Below, in pieces: positions 45,476 through 57,809 of a stretch of 64,000 nt of DNA. A program made the translations under genes and the position numbers. Below the pieces are notes generated by a model. It did not search any database. It was not told the DNA's origin and saw only the letters and a list, made by a program, of their open reading frames with translations. This DNA comes from Rosa chinensis (lineage: Eukaryota; Streptophyta; Magnoliopsida; Rosales; Rosaceae). The stretch lies in assembly GCF_002994745.2 (NCBI RefSeq), contig NC_037094.1, positions 28,494,956-28,558,955 on the forward strand. The letters are read 5' to 3'. The first letter of the stretch is position 1, and each line of letters starts with the position of its first letter.

Positions 45476-46174
45476 TCAAAATATAGGAAGTGAGCATTTC
45501 ATTGGCCCTCCATTTACCCAATTTCCGAACCCAGCTTTAGGAAGGAAGGCAACCCTCAAATCCAAACACTGAGGGTTCGATACAAACTTTTTGATTCCCC
45601 ACCAGCCGGTTGTATATGTAGCCGAAACAAACATTGTGAGGCTGAAACTCACAGCTCCATTCTCATCTCGTTGCTTATTGATCTCATCCAAAACCCATCC
45701 ATTCTTTTCCATTGTCTGATATTTTGATATTTTCAAGTGCACCAGTCTGTGTTCCCTGTATCCCAACTCAAATGGCTTTATCGAGTACATTGCAAGAGAG
45801 TTGTCCTTGTACGAAATCGAGCCATTTATGATGTTGAAGTGAATCTTCGTGACCGAGTTGGGGTTCTCTATTTGAAGGGTCATATCCAAGTTAGCCCCGA
45901 TGGTTTTGTTTGAGATGTTAAAGTTAGAAAGGAAAAGAGAGTCAAATTGGAAACTCGGAGTTTGAGGAACCAAGGACATGGAGGTGAAAAAAGAAGGCAA
46001 GCACAAGACTGCCCAAAATGTAACTATTAGAATTAGGAGGTGGACAATTCTAACTTCAAAAATGTAACGTGCTTTCATAGTCCTCTGAACATAAGGGTTT
46101 GAATTAGGGTTATCTGAAACTGGAAGTAGGGGTGAGTTGTCTTGGCCTTCAAGAACTTTGAGATTAATTTCCAT
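45476..46174 (-). CDS. LEA_2 / NDR1-HIN1-like (NHL) membrane protein, intact copy
   Basis: Single exon, 232 residues. A short cytosolic N-terminus (MEINLKVLEGQD..NPYVQR) precedes one hydrophobic segment at about 43-66 (IVHLLILIVTFWAVLCLPSF). The LEA_2 domain follows with the family's LQIENPNS motif (100-107), FNIINGSISYKDNSLA, and a C-terminal segment GPMKCSLPIF. NHL proteins are single-pass plasma-membrane proteins with the LEA_2 domain outside, many tied to pathogen response; the function of this member is not shown by sequence. Stop at 45476-45478. It shares a tandem origin with the truncated neighbour at 47787. Confidence 0.9.
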   Translation of the reverse strand: MEINLKVLEGQDNSPLLPVSDNPNSNPYVQRTMKARYIFEVRIVHLLILIVTFWAVLCLPSFFTSMSLVPQTPSFQFDSLFLSNFNISNKTIGANLDMTLQIENPNSVTKIHFNIINGSISYKDNSLAMYSIKPFELGYREHRLVHLKISKYQTMEKNGWVLDEINKQRDENGAVSFSLTMFVSATYTTGWWGIKKFVSNPQCLDLRVAFLPKAGFGNWVNGGPMKCSLPIF

Positions 46175-47786
46175 TGTAATGAGAAAGCTAAGTGGAATTC
46201 AAGGCCGGTTTTTGTGAAAAAGCGAAAGAGAGATGGATGTGAGGAAAGTATTACAAAAATAAGGATGTCTACAAAACTTAAATAACTTTCAGAGATCGTT
46301 AAAAATAAAGAAGTTTACTACGGTATTTGTTAAAATTTAGTCAAAATGAAAACGGTTATAGAATGGTCAAATAACGAAAAACTAGACTAAAAACAAACAT
46401 GCAGTTGCAGAAAATGCGTAGACATCTTTTTTTAATTAACGAATAAAACAGAAAAGGGTAAATAATGGAATCATCTTTTTAATTAATGTTAAAATAGTGC
46501 TTCTTCAAAATGATCAAATGTTTTGAATACTAGTGGACAAGTTGCAAGTACTTACTTAATTTCTTGTTAGTTTTTTCTTCACCTAGATGAGTTGCATTGA
46601 GTTATATGATGTTACATCATCCTAGGACAAATTGTACACTAATATAATGCTCCCAAAATAACGTAAAATTGTAACTTATTACGTGATGTTTTCGCTTCAT
46701 AAAATTGTGGTTTTGCGGAGCCACACATCATTCTCGCCTAGATTCATGATTGCAATGTGGGGTATTTGTAGTCATTTGTTCCACACAATTGATTTGAGTC
46801 ATGCATCAAAGAGATTAGGAATTAATAATGCGCACCTTTTTATTCTAACTTCATATTACTAATGGTGGTGGGTACGTAGATAAATTAAGACAATGCTATG
46901 TGGTTCTTATATAAGGTATATTCATAAAAATCTAAACCGAAAACATGAATCCATCCAATGATTCTACTAAATTAAAGCTATTTCTATGTGCATGTCCATG
47001 ATCACATATCGATATACCAAGAAACAACTAGCACTGGTGTTGTTAATATCCATTAAATTAAGTTGAAACTCTATCTTCAATGAAACACAATATTATTAGT
47101 ACTAGAGAAACATCTAAACATCATTTTTTGTGAGCCTCTCGTCCATTCTCAGTAAGTGATTGAGCTTTCAATTGCTGTAAAACCTCGGAGTACGCAAGGA
47201 AACAAACACAAAATGTCCACAACCTTTTGAACTTTCTTTCGTTGTTTTAACTAGTGACTCAATATTCATGGATAGTCGAAGTTCTATCAATAAACGAGAA
47301 ACGTTTCTACATATCCAAAGTAAAACTAGCTAAACCCGTCTGTAAGGAAACAAATATATAGTAATTTCTAAATTTCATGCTTACTTTGTCTGCATTTTTG
47401 AGTGGTTCCTCTGACAAGAGACCCTTCTGTTATATTAGAAAAAGTCAAGGGCCCTTCATATAGCAAAGAGTTGATTTCACCTCAGTCTCAATTGTGAATT
47501 TTATTTATGAATGCTTGTAAATTAAACAAGACCTAATAGGCAAATACACTGCAAAAGATTTGTTTGAGTGCGTAATTGACAAAAATCTTACATATGTAAT
47601 TTTCTACAACCCATCGTGTTGTAATCACAAACTAAAATGCTAGCTTGCTCTTACTTCAAGGATGAAAAGAAAAAGGAAACATGGTTTAGTTAGGTTACAG
47701 TATAGGAAGTGAGCATTTCATTGGCCCTCCATTTACCCAATTTCCTAACTCAGCTTAGAAAGGAAGGCAACCCTCAAATCCAAACA

Positions 47787-48392
47787 CTAAGGGTTCGATA
47801 CAAACTTTTTGATTCCCCACCAGCCAGTTGTATATGTAGCTGAAACAAACATTGTGAGGCTGAAATTAACAGCTCCATTCTCATCTCGTTGCATATTGAT
47901 CTCATCCGAAACCCATCCATTCTTTTCCATTGTCTGATATTTTGATATCTTCAAGTGGACTGTTCTGTGCTCCCTATATCCCAACTCAAATGGCTTTATC
48001 GAGTACATTGCAAGAGAGTTGTCTTTGTACGAAATCGAGCCATTTATGATGTTGAAGTGAATCTTTGTGACCGAGTTGGGGTTCTCTATTTGAAGGGTCT
48101 TATCCCAGTCAGCCCCGATGGTTGTGTTTGAGATGTTAAAATTAGAAAGGAAAAGAGAGTTGTGTTGGAAACTTAGAGTCTGAGGAACCAAGGACATGGA
48201 GGTGAAAAAAAAAGGCAAGCACAAGACTGCCCAAAATGTAACCATTAGAATTAGGAGGTGGACAATTCTAACTTCAGAAATGTAATGTGCTTTCATATTC
48301 CTCTGAACATAAGGGTTTGAATTAGGGTTATTTGAAGCTAAAAGTTGGGGTGGGCTGTCTTGGCCTTCAAGAACTTTGAGATTAATTTCCAT
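47787..48392 (-). pseudogene. LEA_2 / NHL protein, truncated tandem paralogue
   Basis: Paralogue of the gene at 45476-46174 in the same orientation. The homologous ATG is at 48392 (an earlier in-frame ATG at 48404 adds MLIT). The reading frame stops after 201 residues because the codon for Gln202 of the neighbour is TAG; downstream, a single-base loss and further stops break the last 31 residues, which include the GPMKCSLP segment. The transmembrane segment and most of the LEA_2 domain remain, so a shortened protein is possible, but I favour a pseudogene. Confidence 0.8.
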
Positions 48393-48786
48393 TGTAATGA
48401 GCAAGCTAGTTAAGTAGATTTCAAGGCAGGTCTTTGTGAAAAAGCGAAAGAAATATGGGTGTGAGGAAAGTTATTTAAAAATGAGAATGTCTACACAACT
48501 TAAATAACTTTTAGAGATCGTTAAAAACGTACAAAGAAGTTTACTACGGTATTTGTTAAAATTCAGTCAAAATGAAATGGTTATCGGTATAGTCAAAGAA
48601 TGAATAACTAGACTAAAAACGAACATGCAGTTGCAGAAAATGAGTAGACATCTTTTTTCAATTAACGAATAAAACAGAAAAGGGTAAATAATGGAAACAT
48701 CTTTTTAAGTAATGTTAAATAGTGCTTCTTCAAAATGATCAAATGTTTTGAATACTAGCGCACAAGTTGCAAGAACTTACTTTCAT

Positions 48787-48844
48787 GGCACCTCCCTTCG
48801 GGATGCCACAGAAAGCTTTATGTGACATTCGAAAGGGAGGTACC
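48787..48844. repeat. 58-bp imperfect palindrome upstream of the truncated LEA_2 copy
   Basis: The arms GGCACCTCCCTTCG.. and ..CGAAAGGGAGGTACC pair around the centre AAAGCTTT, 23 of 29 positions matching. The corresponding place in the other duplicate (about 46550) lacks it, so it was gained after the duplication, or lost from the other copy. Confidence 0.85.
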
Positions 48845-49290
48845 ACAGCTTTCCTGTTAGTTTGTTCTTCACTCAGATGAGTTGCATTGACTTATATGAT
48901 GTTACATTATCGTACAACAAACTGTATTATGCTCCCAAAATACCGTCAAATTGTAACTTATTACTGATTTTTCTCTGCATTACATTGTAGTTTTACGGGG
49001 CCACACATCATTCTCGCCTTTAAGTTAGTTCTATGATAACAATGTGGGGTATTTGTATTCATTTATTCCACATGATTGTTTTGAGTCCTGCATCAAAGAT
49101 TAGAAATTAATAATGGAGTTTTGTTTTCGTACTTCATACTAGTACCGGTGGTGTGTAGATGAATTAATTATGACAATGCTATGGATTGTTTATATCAATT
49201 ATATCCATAAAATCCCTAGACCGAAGACATCCATCCAAAAATTCTACTAAATTATACTATTTCTATGTACATATGTCCATGGTCACCATC

Positions 49291-49800
49291 AATTCACTCT
49301 GGGCACGCTTGAAGGTTGTGGTTGCCCTTTTAGTGCACCAGTGGCAATCTTCAATGGCAGTTGGTCATCCGATTGATGAATTTAACAGAAAAATTGATTA
49401 ATACTCACTAACCACATATATGAAACATGAACAATGACATGGATCGATTAATATCAACTAACTTTATCCAACTTTTTTTGTTATGATTAGTCTAAGAAGT
49501 CAAGAAACAATACATATCATACAATTCAACTATAGACAATGGTTCAGATTTCGGGGCATAGTGGACTCCTTAAATTCTTACCCAAACGACACAGGGAAAC
49601 AAAATTCAACTACACGAACCAAAAGTATATTGTTTCATGGACAAACTTGATAAAATTGCAGATGCTGATATTGTTTCATTTACATGTCAACTCCTCAAAA
49701 ACAGTGGCAAATGAAAAAGGTAAATGTGGCTTCAAGATCCTCACGGATCCTACAAAGCTATAAACAAAGAAATACAACATCTTGCATGAGGTGCTGAAAA
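49291..49800. other. Intergenic region right of the LEA_2 duplication
   Basis: AT-rich with no convincing gene. The right end is probably the 3' UTR of the SAMBA gene, whose stop codon is at 49801-49803. Confidence 0.4.
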
Positions 49801-52800
49801 TCATCTTGGTCCCGCCAAATTCCAATTCTTTGAAATTCCCAGTCGCTTCTGGAGAAAACCCCCTGAATAAGAAAAATGAACGTCAAATGTCACAACTCAC
49901 AACACAAATATTTGTCATTTTCTAAATGCTCTTTTGTTGGATCTCAGATATGCAATATAGTTTAGTACTTACCCGCATCTGCGAAAAGTAGAAAAATTTG
50001 ATAACTTCACTAGCTATAAGAATAATTTATAGATAGTGACACTTAATTCAATTTACTACTTTCCCTGCATGTAGGCAAGTATAGAAATTTGAAAACTAAG
50101 GTAGCTATAATGATGATTTCTAGATATGTCCGTTAATTCAATTTATTACTTACCCTGAGTGTGGAACAGTAGAGATTTTATAAGTTAACAAGTAAAGCTA
50201 GCTAAAAGGATATTTTGTAGATAGTTACCCTATCAATTCAGCCAACAACCACAGACAAGAAAAAATGAAAACGAACAAAGGGAACACAGAACAAACTTCT
50301 TCCCTCATTCTCTTCTCCCATCAACAGAGCCAACGGACTAGCAATATTCATACATCTGGTGTTGCAACTGACAACAAGTGAATCTAAATGTCTGGAACTG
50401 TTAATAAAATTCGTTGCAAGACATAACAGTCTATACTGACACATGTTTCTCAACCAACACACTCGCGTTTCCCATGCAGTTCTCATTGATAACTGCAGAA
50501 GCATTACCTTACGTTGTTCACAGTACTGTCCCCCAGGTTCCTACTTCCAAGGTTTAGCATAGTTTTCTTCATAAATAATTGCAACTTATGAAGATTCTTA
50601 AATTTGGCATACTAGAAGTGTTCAAATAATCTGATTCAAACTGACCAGATTGGTTCAGATTTTGGATACCCTGTAGGTTTGATCAAGTACTTCACGTTAA
50701 CCTGACCAGGTTCTGTGGTTGTGTAACCAACAAAACAATCCACTCCGACTATATGTGTGCCAAATATGCAACTCCGACATGGTGGATGGAGGTTTGAATG
50801 TGCAACTCCAAGCACCTTAATGCATTTCACAGCATTTAGGTTGCCACCAGTTTTACTTTATCATGATGTCCAAATAATTTGCTACAGGTTTAATAAATGG
50901 AGTGGAAATCGAACCCTAATTTGGCTGGGAGCAAGAAAAGCCTCCTTCATATATGTTGCATCTGAAGTTCTGAACTATTGTTTGAAGTTTTGAATGCTTT
51001 AGACATCATTGTGTACCAGCAATACCAGCCCCTCCATAATTTTTACTATTTTTTGAAGAATATTGCCTAGATGGCTTTACCAGTGCTGGGATGTCCCCAG
51101 AAATTGACCATAAGAAGTCTATGAACTTGAAGCAAATGTGCTGAAAAACTACTTTAGCAACAACATTCATGACAGGCAGTAAATGGTCCAAATACCTTAA
51201 AACTGGGCATTATTGTTTATTATTGTTTTCTTAGTAAAGACTACGGATGACACAAAACCAAAAGGCACATGGGATAAGGTAAAAGCAAACATCAAACAAG
51301 GCAATCAGTGGGCTAACCTTGTCTAGATATCAAGTTGATACGGGACCGTGGCCCTTCAAACATCCAGTTATCTTCATCAAGCGATTTAACCTCCTTATTA
51401 AGTGCAACCATGAGATTGGCCTTTAAAACTGCAATTGAGAAAGTAAACACTCATTTCACATAAGCAATATGCATTGATAGCCAAGCAACCATAAGAAAAA
51501 GGCATCCCAATACTGATTCTTCAACTCCCTGATCTAAATAAAATCTTCATAGGTGCTTGGTCTACTTGAGTTTATTTTTCCTGGAAAAGAACATATTTCA
51601 TATTCTCCATTCCTAACACTAAACAAAGAATAATCCAGTCAGGCTTTTTAAGCTCCACAACTGTAGACTGACCCCTCACACACTTTTGTCGATACACTAA
51701 AGACATGTCAGTAAGATACACAGTCCTCCTTTCACTTAGGAAATTCAATGATGGTGGAATGTGCCAGGAGAGACCGGACAGTGCTCTCATGAATATGGAG
51801 TGGTGAGAATTATGGCCTAGTACATATATTCTACTGATTTCTACATCATTGATGTGTGATTGTGTCTTATTTGCAAAAGGATATTAAATTCCCCAAATTA
51901 TTTATGTTTGAGGAGAAATGGAGAAGGGATCCAGAACACTCTGAAGTGGTTCAAGATGTTGGGGAAACTATACTACTGTAGGTTATCAACTTAATGGAGA
52001 AAGAACCTGAACTTCAGCAAAGAGGGGATTATGGAACGGAGTAAACAGAAGTTTGGCAATTCAAAGAAACAAATTGACTCTTTAATGAGTGAATCGGTTT
52101 CTCTTCATAATCAAGGATCTTATAACGAACATTCTGACAGGATGGAGGCCATTATTTATCAACTTGATGAGCATTGGACCAGGGAGGAAATTCATTGGCA
52201 TCAAAGGTCCAGGGTGAGGTGGATACAGGCTGGGGATAAAAACACAAGAGTTTTTCACATCAGTACTAGTCAGAGAAGAACGAGAAATCATGCGGAGATG
52301 ATTAAAAATCGTGAGGGGTATTGAGGATAGATTAAATAAATAAATAAAATCAAAATTCTCTCCTTTTTTTTTAGTCTAGTCTGGCTTGATGATTTAGATC
52401 ATGTTGCACAGGGATATTATGATTACTTTACAAAATTAATCTCTACTCATCGCCCTAGAGACTGCAATGAGGGGTATTGGGGTGTATGGATGGGATGGTG
52501 ACATCAGAAACTGTGATTTGTTGAAATCTATTACCATGGATGAAGGGGATGAAGTGAAAGAAGCTGTCTACTAATAAAACAAGCATTCTCCTCATTCCTA
52601 AAGTTGCTAGTCCTGAGGTCATTTCTCAATTTCCACCAATCAGTCTGTGTAAGTTTTCTGACAAGGTTTTCTCTGAAGTACTAGCAAACAGACTTAGACC
52701 TCTACTACCTCAGCTGATTTCATTTAATCAAGCAGCTTTCGTACATGCCAGACAGATTCCAGTTAATATAGTTACTTCTTATGAGGTGCATCATTTCCTA

Positions 52801-53614
52801 AAGAGAAAGTCTAGTAATGACTTATGAGAATGATATGGCCGTGAAGGTGGATGTGAATAAAGCATATGATAGAATTGAATGTCACTTTCTGGAGGATGTT
52901 ATGCTGAAGAAAGTGGGTGGATTTGGTCATGCTGTGGTCGAAGACTGTCACATTTTCAGTTCCATTGAATGGAAGACCCAGAAAATCCTTTCAACCTACA
53001 ATAGGCATCCGACAAGGTGATCCCCTGTCACCTTTCTTGTTATTATCGCAAGGGAAGTCTTAACATGCATGATAAATAAAGCATATCTTGATAATCGAGT
53101 AGAATGTATACAACTGAATTTAACCTATACCATCATCCCTTTAATACTTTTCTGAAACTGCAACAAATTGTACAGTCCTGTTTAACATTACAAATGGGAA
53201 AGCCAAATGTCCAAAGCATTTACTGGACCCAAACTACTGTAGTCTCAAGTGTGATTTGACCCCAAACAAAACACCCAGTTGGCTTTGCTTCTCTAACTAG
53301 TATATATAAACGCTACACCAATATATCCAAGACCCAATTTTCCATCATACCACAAAATTGGAATGACTTAACCAAATTGAGAAACTAGTAAACAAAAAAA
53401 AAAAAAATTGAGATTAAAGCATAAAAAGGAAGAGGGTTTATGACAAACCAAGCATTGCCTCGTCTTTTCGATCTTGAATCGAAATGAGATCAGATGAGAA
53501 GTAGATATCGTCAGTGGACAAAGCAGCTGCACCACTCCCATTGCTGCCTCCATTTCTTTCTCCGGCAATCGCCGTCGTCGAAATCGAAGAATGTGCCGGT
53601 GACGAACTACTCAT
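49801..53614 (-). CDS. SAMBA: SAMBA-like regulator of the anaphase-promoting complex
   Basis: Three exons on the minus strand: 53614-53449, 51428-51318 and 49862-49801, with phases that join cleanly (112 residues). The N-terminus is Ser/Ala/Gly-rich (MSSSSPAHSSISTTAIAGER), then TDDIYFSSDLISIQDRKDEA and the conserved core LNKEVKSLDEDNWMFEGPRS and RINLISRQGGFL, ending KNWNLAGPR. I recognise the RKDEAM..VLKA.LM..L.KEVKSL..D.W.FEGPRSRI block as SAMBA, a small plant-specific protein that limits APC/C activity and growth by acting on A-type cyclin turnover. Introns are long (2,020 and 1,455 bp); intron 1 holds an antisense LINE fragment. Start chosen at 53614; an in-frame upstream extension exists but has no family character. 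The gene is divergent from PIG-X. Confidence 0.78.
51870..53060 (+). mobile_element. LINE reverse-transcriptase fragment in SAMBA intron 1
   Basis: Plus-strand remnants of a plant L1-type LINE: FEEKWRRDPEHSEVVQDV (51910), RVRWIQAGDKNTRVFHIS (52208), then near 52575 ILLIPKVASPE, ANRLRPLLPQLISFNQAAFV (52690) and GIRQGDPLSPF (53005). Several frame changes and stops. Both ends are missing. It is antisense to the host gene and tolerated within its intron. Confidence 0.85.
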
Positions 53615-54083
53615 TCCTAATTTTTGCGGAAGAAAATCCCCAAATCTGATTGTGGGTTCCTCCAAACACAAATAGGGTTTTCAATTTGGGCTCTTTTGGC
53701 TCCCAAAGTTTTGAACTTTATTGAGCTTTTATTTCCAAAGCTCGAGTCTTTAAAATTACAGTTCCACCCTCACAGAGGTGACACGTGTAATTGGACCTTT
53801 ATATATTGCTGAAGCCAACCCAGCTGAGAATTTCATGGCTTTTCTCTCAGAACAGAGTAAGAAGATCTGCATAGATAGCTATTGCTGATTCAGGTTAGTG
53901 ATATATTTTCTGCAATTTCATTTTTTTTCTTCTGTACTTTGCAAATACCCTTAAAACCCAGAAATTACATCTATGTTATGATTGGTTCTGATGCAAATGT
54001 CTAGTTTTGGGATTCAGGATTGTTCTATATTCATGGGTTTTTGTGTTTATTAGAGTATTTCTCTGTTTCAGTTCCTTGGTATA
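53615..54083. promoter_or_regulatory. Divergent promoter of SAMBA and PIG-X
   Basis: The two start codons are 469 bp apart, facing away from each other. Between them are a G-box/ABRE-like ACACGTGT (53781-53788) and a TATA-like TTTATATATT (53799-53808) oriented for PIG-X. A probable leader exon of PIG-X ends at 53892 (TTCAG before GTTAGT), with an acceptor TTTCAG at 54065-54070. Confidence 0.6.
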
Positions 54084-57035
54084 ATGGAAACTCAGAGGAG
54101 AACTTTTGGGTTGTGCTATTCCTTGTTAGTGGGGGTTTTATTGGTATTCTTCTCTGGCATTGGTTCTTCTGCAGTTTCAAATGAGGTCAGTGCTCTACCT
54201 TTATGGAGTTTTGTAAATCTATAGGATATTGTTGCATTGGAGTTGTTTCCATTTTCTTGTTCTATGGTTGTAGCTGATAATTCCCTGGAAATTATGATGT
54301 CTATAAAGAGTGTATATGGCCATTAAATTTGGGTTTGCCATTCCTGTTTAGGAAGGTTCTTGATTGTTAGATATATCCCAGTTTGGTTTCTAATAGAGTT
54401 ATATTGATTGTGTTGAGCTGCTCCGACGACGTTTTGGACTAAGGGGGTGAACATCTTTGGTTTTTCAGTTTGGGATGCTCAGTTACAGTCATTTTGGGAC
54501 TTAAATAGGTATCCATGTGTCTTTTCTTGGTAGTATGTTTGTATTTGTAATTTTTAGGAATTTTTTCAAGCAGAGCACCCCAGTGGCATCTAATCTTCAC
54601 TATCTTCTGCTCCAAGCCTCCAATCCCTTTATTTGAAATTAATGATTGTTTCTCTCGGTTGACTTACCATGTTCCGGATGCTATTAATTTGAAAATTTGA
54701 GGTTCTCTTCCCTTGGAGATTCTTAGGCTTCATCATTAAAGAATGTGCTAGAAACTGGGGAATTCTGGTTTTATAGTCGAAATCTTGCAAATGAATCTTT
54801 TTTGCTATACTATTATGATTATCAATCAAGGGCATGTGCGTGTAGCTCACAAGCTCCTTGTTTCACTTCTGCAATCAATTATAGGAATATTAGTTTGGTC
54901 TCAGAAGCCTGCTTGATCTGAGTACTAGAAACAGCCATACCCCTGTTTGTCAAATTACCTCCCCATTGTCTAGAACCACCAATTGCTATCAGGATATTAG
55001 TGTTTAGTGATATTGGATACTTATGTATGTTACTAAAACTATAATTCTGGTGATCTTGTCCAGTTGCATCATCAATGATATACCTGAAACAGTAGGAATG
55101 ATCACTTGCGAGATCTATGATAGTATGTTGTTACACAGTGAATTACGACTGAACATTCAAGACCATTTGACATAATCAACAGTTATGATTCACAATCTGA
55201 TGATGTTGGACATGCCAGATTGTCTGAGAAGAGAAAAACTTACTGCCGAAACACATATATAGAATGAGAGTATGGATTCTGACACTAACAACAATAAAGT
55301 TCACATTTTGGAATTCACAGATGTCTTGAGTAATAGTGTTTTGATTGAAATGAAGCATTAAAAATTCATCAACATTCACAATGCCCTTACCCCTACCTAT
55401 TATAGATTGTAATTGTGTCCAACAAGTTTATAGAGTTATGATGTGAAATCACCTTACAAGTTTCTGGAAATGAATAAATCTTTTAACTTTTAGTAGAAAT
55501 TACCTATTCTGGCGACCTAAATAGTAATTTTTTTCCTCTCTTTCTAATGTACTTGTTTCATTCATTAAGCAGTTGTATCCATATTGACAAAAAGTAAATA
55601 CTATGATGTTTACTGACTTTCCTGTTCCCTCTTCATGTTACTTTAAAGACTCCAATCTCTTACAGATATCCTTCATTTTTCAGGTAAAAAGGTGTGATCC
55701 ACACTCTAATGATAGTGACTCAAGTATTAGTTGTAGCTCCAAGAACTATGTTTTGCAGTCTTACTATGAAAAATATGAAGACCTACTAGATTCAAATTTC
55801 CAAGATTTTATAGCACAAGAACTTCCTATTGGTTTGTGTGAGGTGCTGCCACATAATCTGAGTCTTGCTTTAAGACTCTCCATTTTGCATCGCAATCTGA
55901 TAGGGAATGGTTCTCATCGTCATCTTACGTCGTCCTTTAGACTTAAGATTGAACAAGAATCCATACTTGAGCTTCCTTCTCACCACTGTGAGGTCATAGT
56001 CATTGAGAGACTGCCATCTGGGGTATTTGCCGATCCATTTGAGCTTCAACATCTCCTTCAGCGTGGTGGTAATTCTTTTTCATCCTAGATACTACCATAA
56101 CCTGCTGTCCTGAGTATAGCCATATGGCACTGATGTTAATTTTTGGTAATTGGATTTTTTTTTTCCCCGTTAATGCAGTGTACGGCAATATAGCTGTCTT
56201 TGGAGATACAAATTTGGAATTGCCTTCTTTTCTTTCCAATCGTTCTGCTGTAGAGGTTCACATGGATGTTGGTCATGATCTCTTGCTGGGTCCGAGTAAA
56301 GAGTCTACCATCAATTTAGAGCTTCCCCTACATGCACGATATCCAGTAAGTGAAGAACACCAATGAAATTGTAACTGTATCTGGCTTATTTGGGCTACTT
56401 GTACTTCTGAACTAGGACTTTCATTTAGCATTACACATTTATTGTCAGAATAGGAACGTGTGGCCAAGTATATTTCAAAATAAGATTATTATGAATGACA
56501 GCAAATGCATTGAGAGTAGTAAGAAGAATGTTTTCAGTATGAAGGCTGAGTTTGATTAATAAACATGTGCAGATCTAACAATAGCTGTCTATATACATAT
56601 GCCTCCCTGTTGTTATGGTACAATTAAAATATGAGTGGACCATCTTTTGTGCTCTGGACTATACATTGTACAATATCACCATTTTTTGCCTGTAGAAAGC
56701 CTGCTGCATTGCCTTATTTTACTGTTCTTTTCTGGTTGCAGCCTCTAGATGAAAGTGGCTATTGGGAAGTCAAATTTGGTACACCTGATTTCTTCATGCG
56801 TTGCAGTGTTGAGGGAAAGTCACATAATCAAGGCTGTTTATATAGGATACCAGATATTGATGGTTCTGATTCAACATTTGGTACAGTTGTCTGGAACATA
56901 CCTTCTGGGATGAAGGCACATGCTCGAATTGTTTCTGTCTTCACTTTTATTGCTGCCTTAATTTCAGCCATCTTGATTGCTGTAACATCCATATTTTATT
57001 CAGACAACTCCAGCAAACGTTCAAAGGAATCTTAG
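54084..57035 (+). CDS. PIGX: PIG-X-like subunit of GPI mannosyltransferase I
   Basis: Four coding exons with GT/AG borders and matching phases: 54084-54185, 55684-56068, 56179-56345 and 56742-57035; 315 residues. A signal peptide (GVLLVFFSGIGSSA) leads to a lumenal domain. Motifs include SFRLKIEQESILELP, CEVIVIERLPSGVFADPFEL, STINLELPLHARYP (HARY signature at 214-217) and a single membrane span at about 281-304 (FTFIAALISAILIAVTSIFY) with a short basic tail, the PIG-X/Pbn1 layout. In the family the protein stabilises PIG-M in the ER membrane, which adds the first mannose to the GPI anchor. All segments expected are present, so it looks functional. Other GPI steps are not encoded nearby. Confidence 0.9.
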
Positions 57036-57272
57036 TTGTTGCTATACGTTTTTTTTTCTTTGAGGAAATTTTGGTGCTATACTTTGCATGCTGCTTATTT
57101 GTTTCTTTTCAGTATATATACCAAGCTCCCTATTCAATCCATTTTCAATCATACATTGCCGTTTACACATCCTACTTGATTTCTTGATCGCAAAATTCTA
57201 TTTGATTTCTACGCTTGTCATTTTGCATCAGTATTAGTCAATTCAAATACAATCTTTTAATGGAATTAGATA
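57036..57272 (+). other. PIG-X 3' UTR and spacer
   Basis: T-rich sequence after the stop codon up to the TIR element. No gene. Confidence 0.5.
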
Positions 57273-57801
57273 GGGTGCGGCTTTTGCCACCCTACCATAT
57301 ACTTAGTTCACTCTACATACATGAAAAGAATTAGTCAAATATTCTCGTATTACCCTCGATCAAAATAATAATAATAAAATAAACGAATAAAAAACAATGA
57401 AGATCAATATTTGCACCTACCTAGCCGGCGATCCTTGCCTCAACTGCCGCCACCACTATCAACACCCAACTCAGATGCCATCATTCTCTTTCACTAGTCC
57501 TTGTGTTGTTCTCTTAATATGAGGGAACCCCTACAATCCATGAGAGCAATACATAAAAACCCGTAACTTTTCTCCCTAGACCAACCGTTGAAGGACACAG
57601 GGAATTCAATTAGTGGTGGCATATTCCATGAGATTTTCAAGCGGTGGTGATCGATTCTCTACGGCGTATGCATCTTCTTCATTTATTTTTTCAGTCTTTA
57701 TTTTTTGTTTTTTGTAACTAGGGATAGCATTGGAAATTTGGGTGGCAAATTTTAGATGTATGGTGAATTGAGCATATGGTAGGGTGGCAATAGCTACACC
57801 C
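57273..57801. mobile_element. 529-bp TIR element (MITE) with 8-bp target duplication
   Basis: Left end GGGTGCGGCTTTTGCCACCC and right end (complement) GGGTGTAGCTATTGCCACCC; similarity continues for about 48 bases (..TACCATATAC/GCT.A.TTCAC). Flanked by ATTAGATA at 57265-57272 and 57802-57809. No coding capacity. The 8-bp duplication suggests hAT, the TIR length a small MULE; unresolved. Confidence 0.85.
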
Positions 57802-57809
57802 ATTAGATA

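Larger units (their letters stand above)
45220..49290. repeat. Tandem segmental duplication containing the two LEA_2 genes
   Basis: About 1.8 kb is repeated in the same orientation: 45220-47000 and 47430-49290 (offset near 2.2 kb). Matching landmarks are AGAAAAAGTCAAGGGC at the start, GTGTTGTAATCACAAACTAA, the genes, and the AT-rich upstream DNA ending near TTCTACTAAATTA. The copies differ by many point changes and indels. 47001-47430 separates them and holds no gene I can see. Confidence 0.9.

Noticed and set aside
52817..53020. Independent small gene on the plus strand in SAMBA intron 1
   Set aside because: It belongs to the degraded LINE reverse transcriptase.
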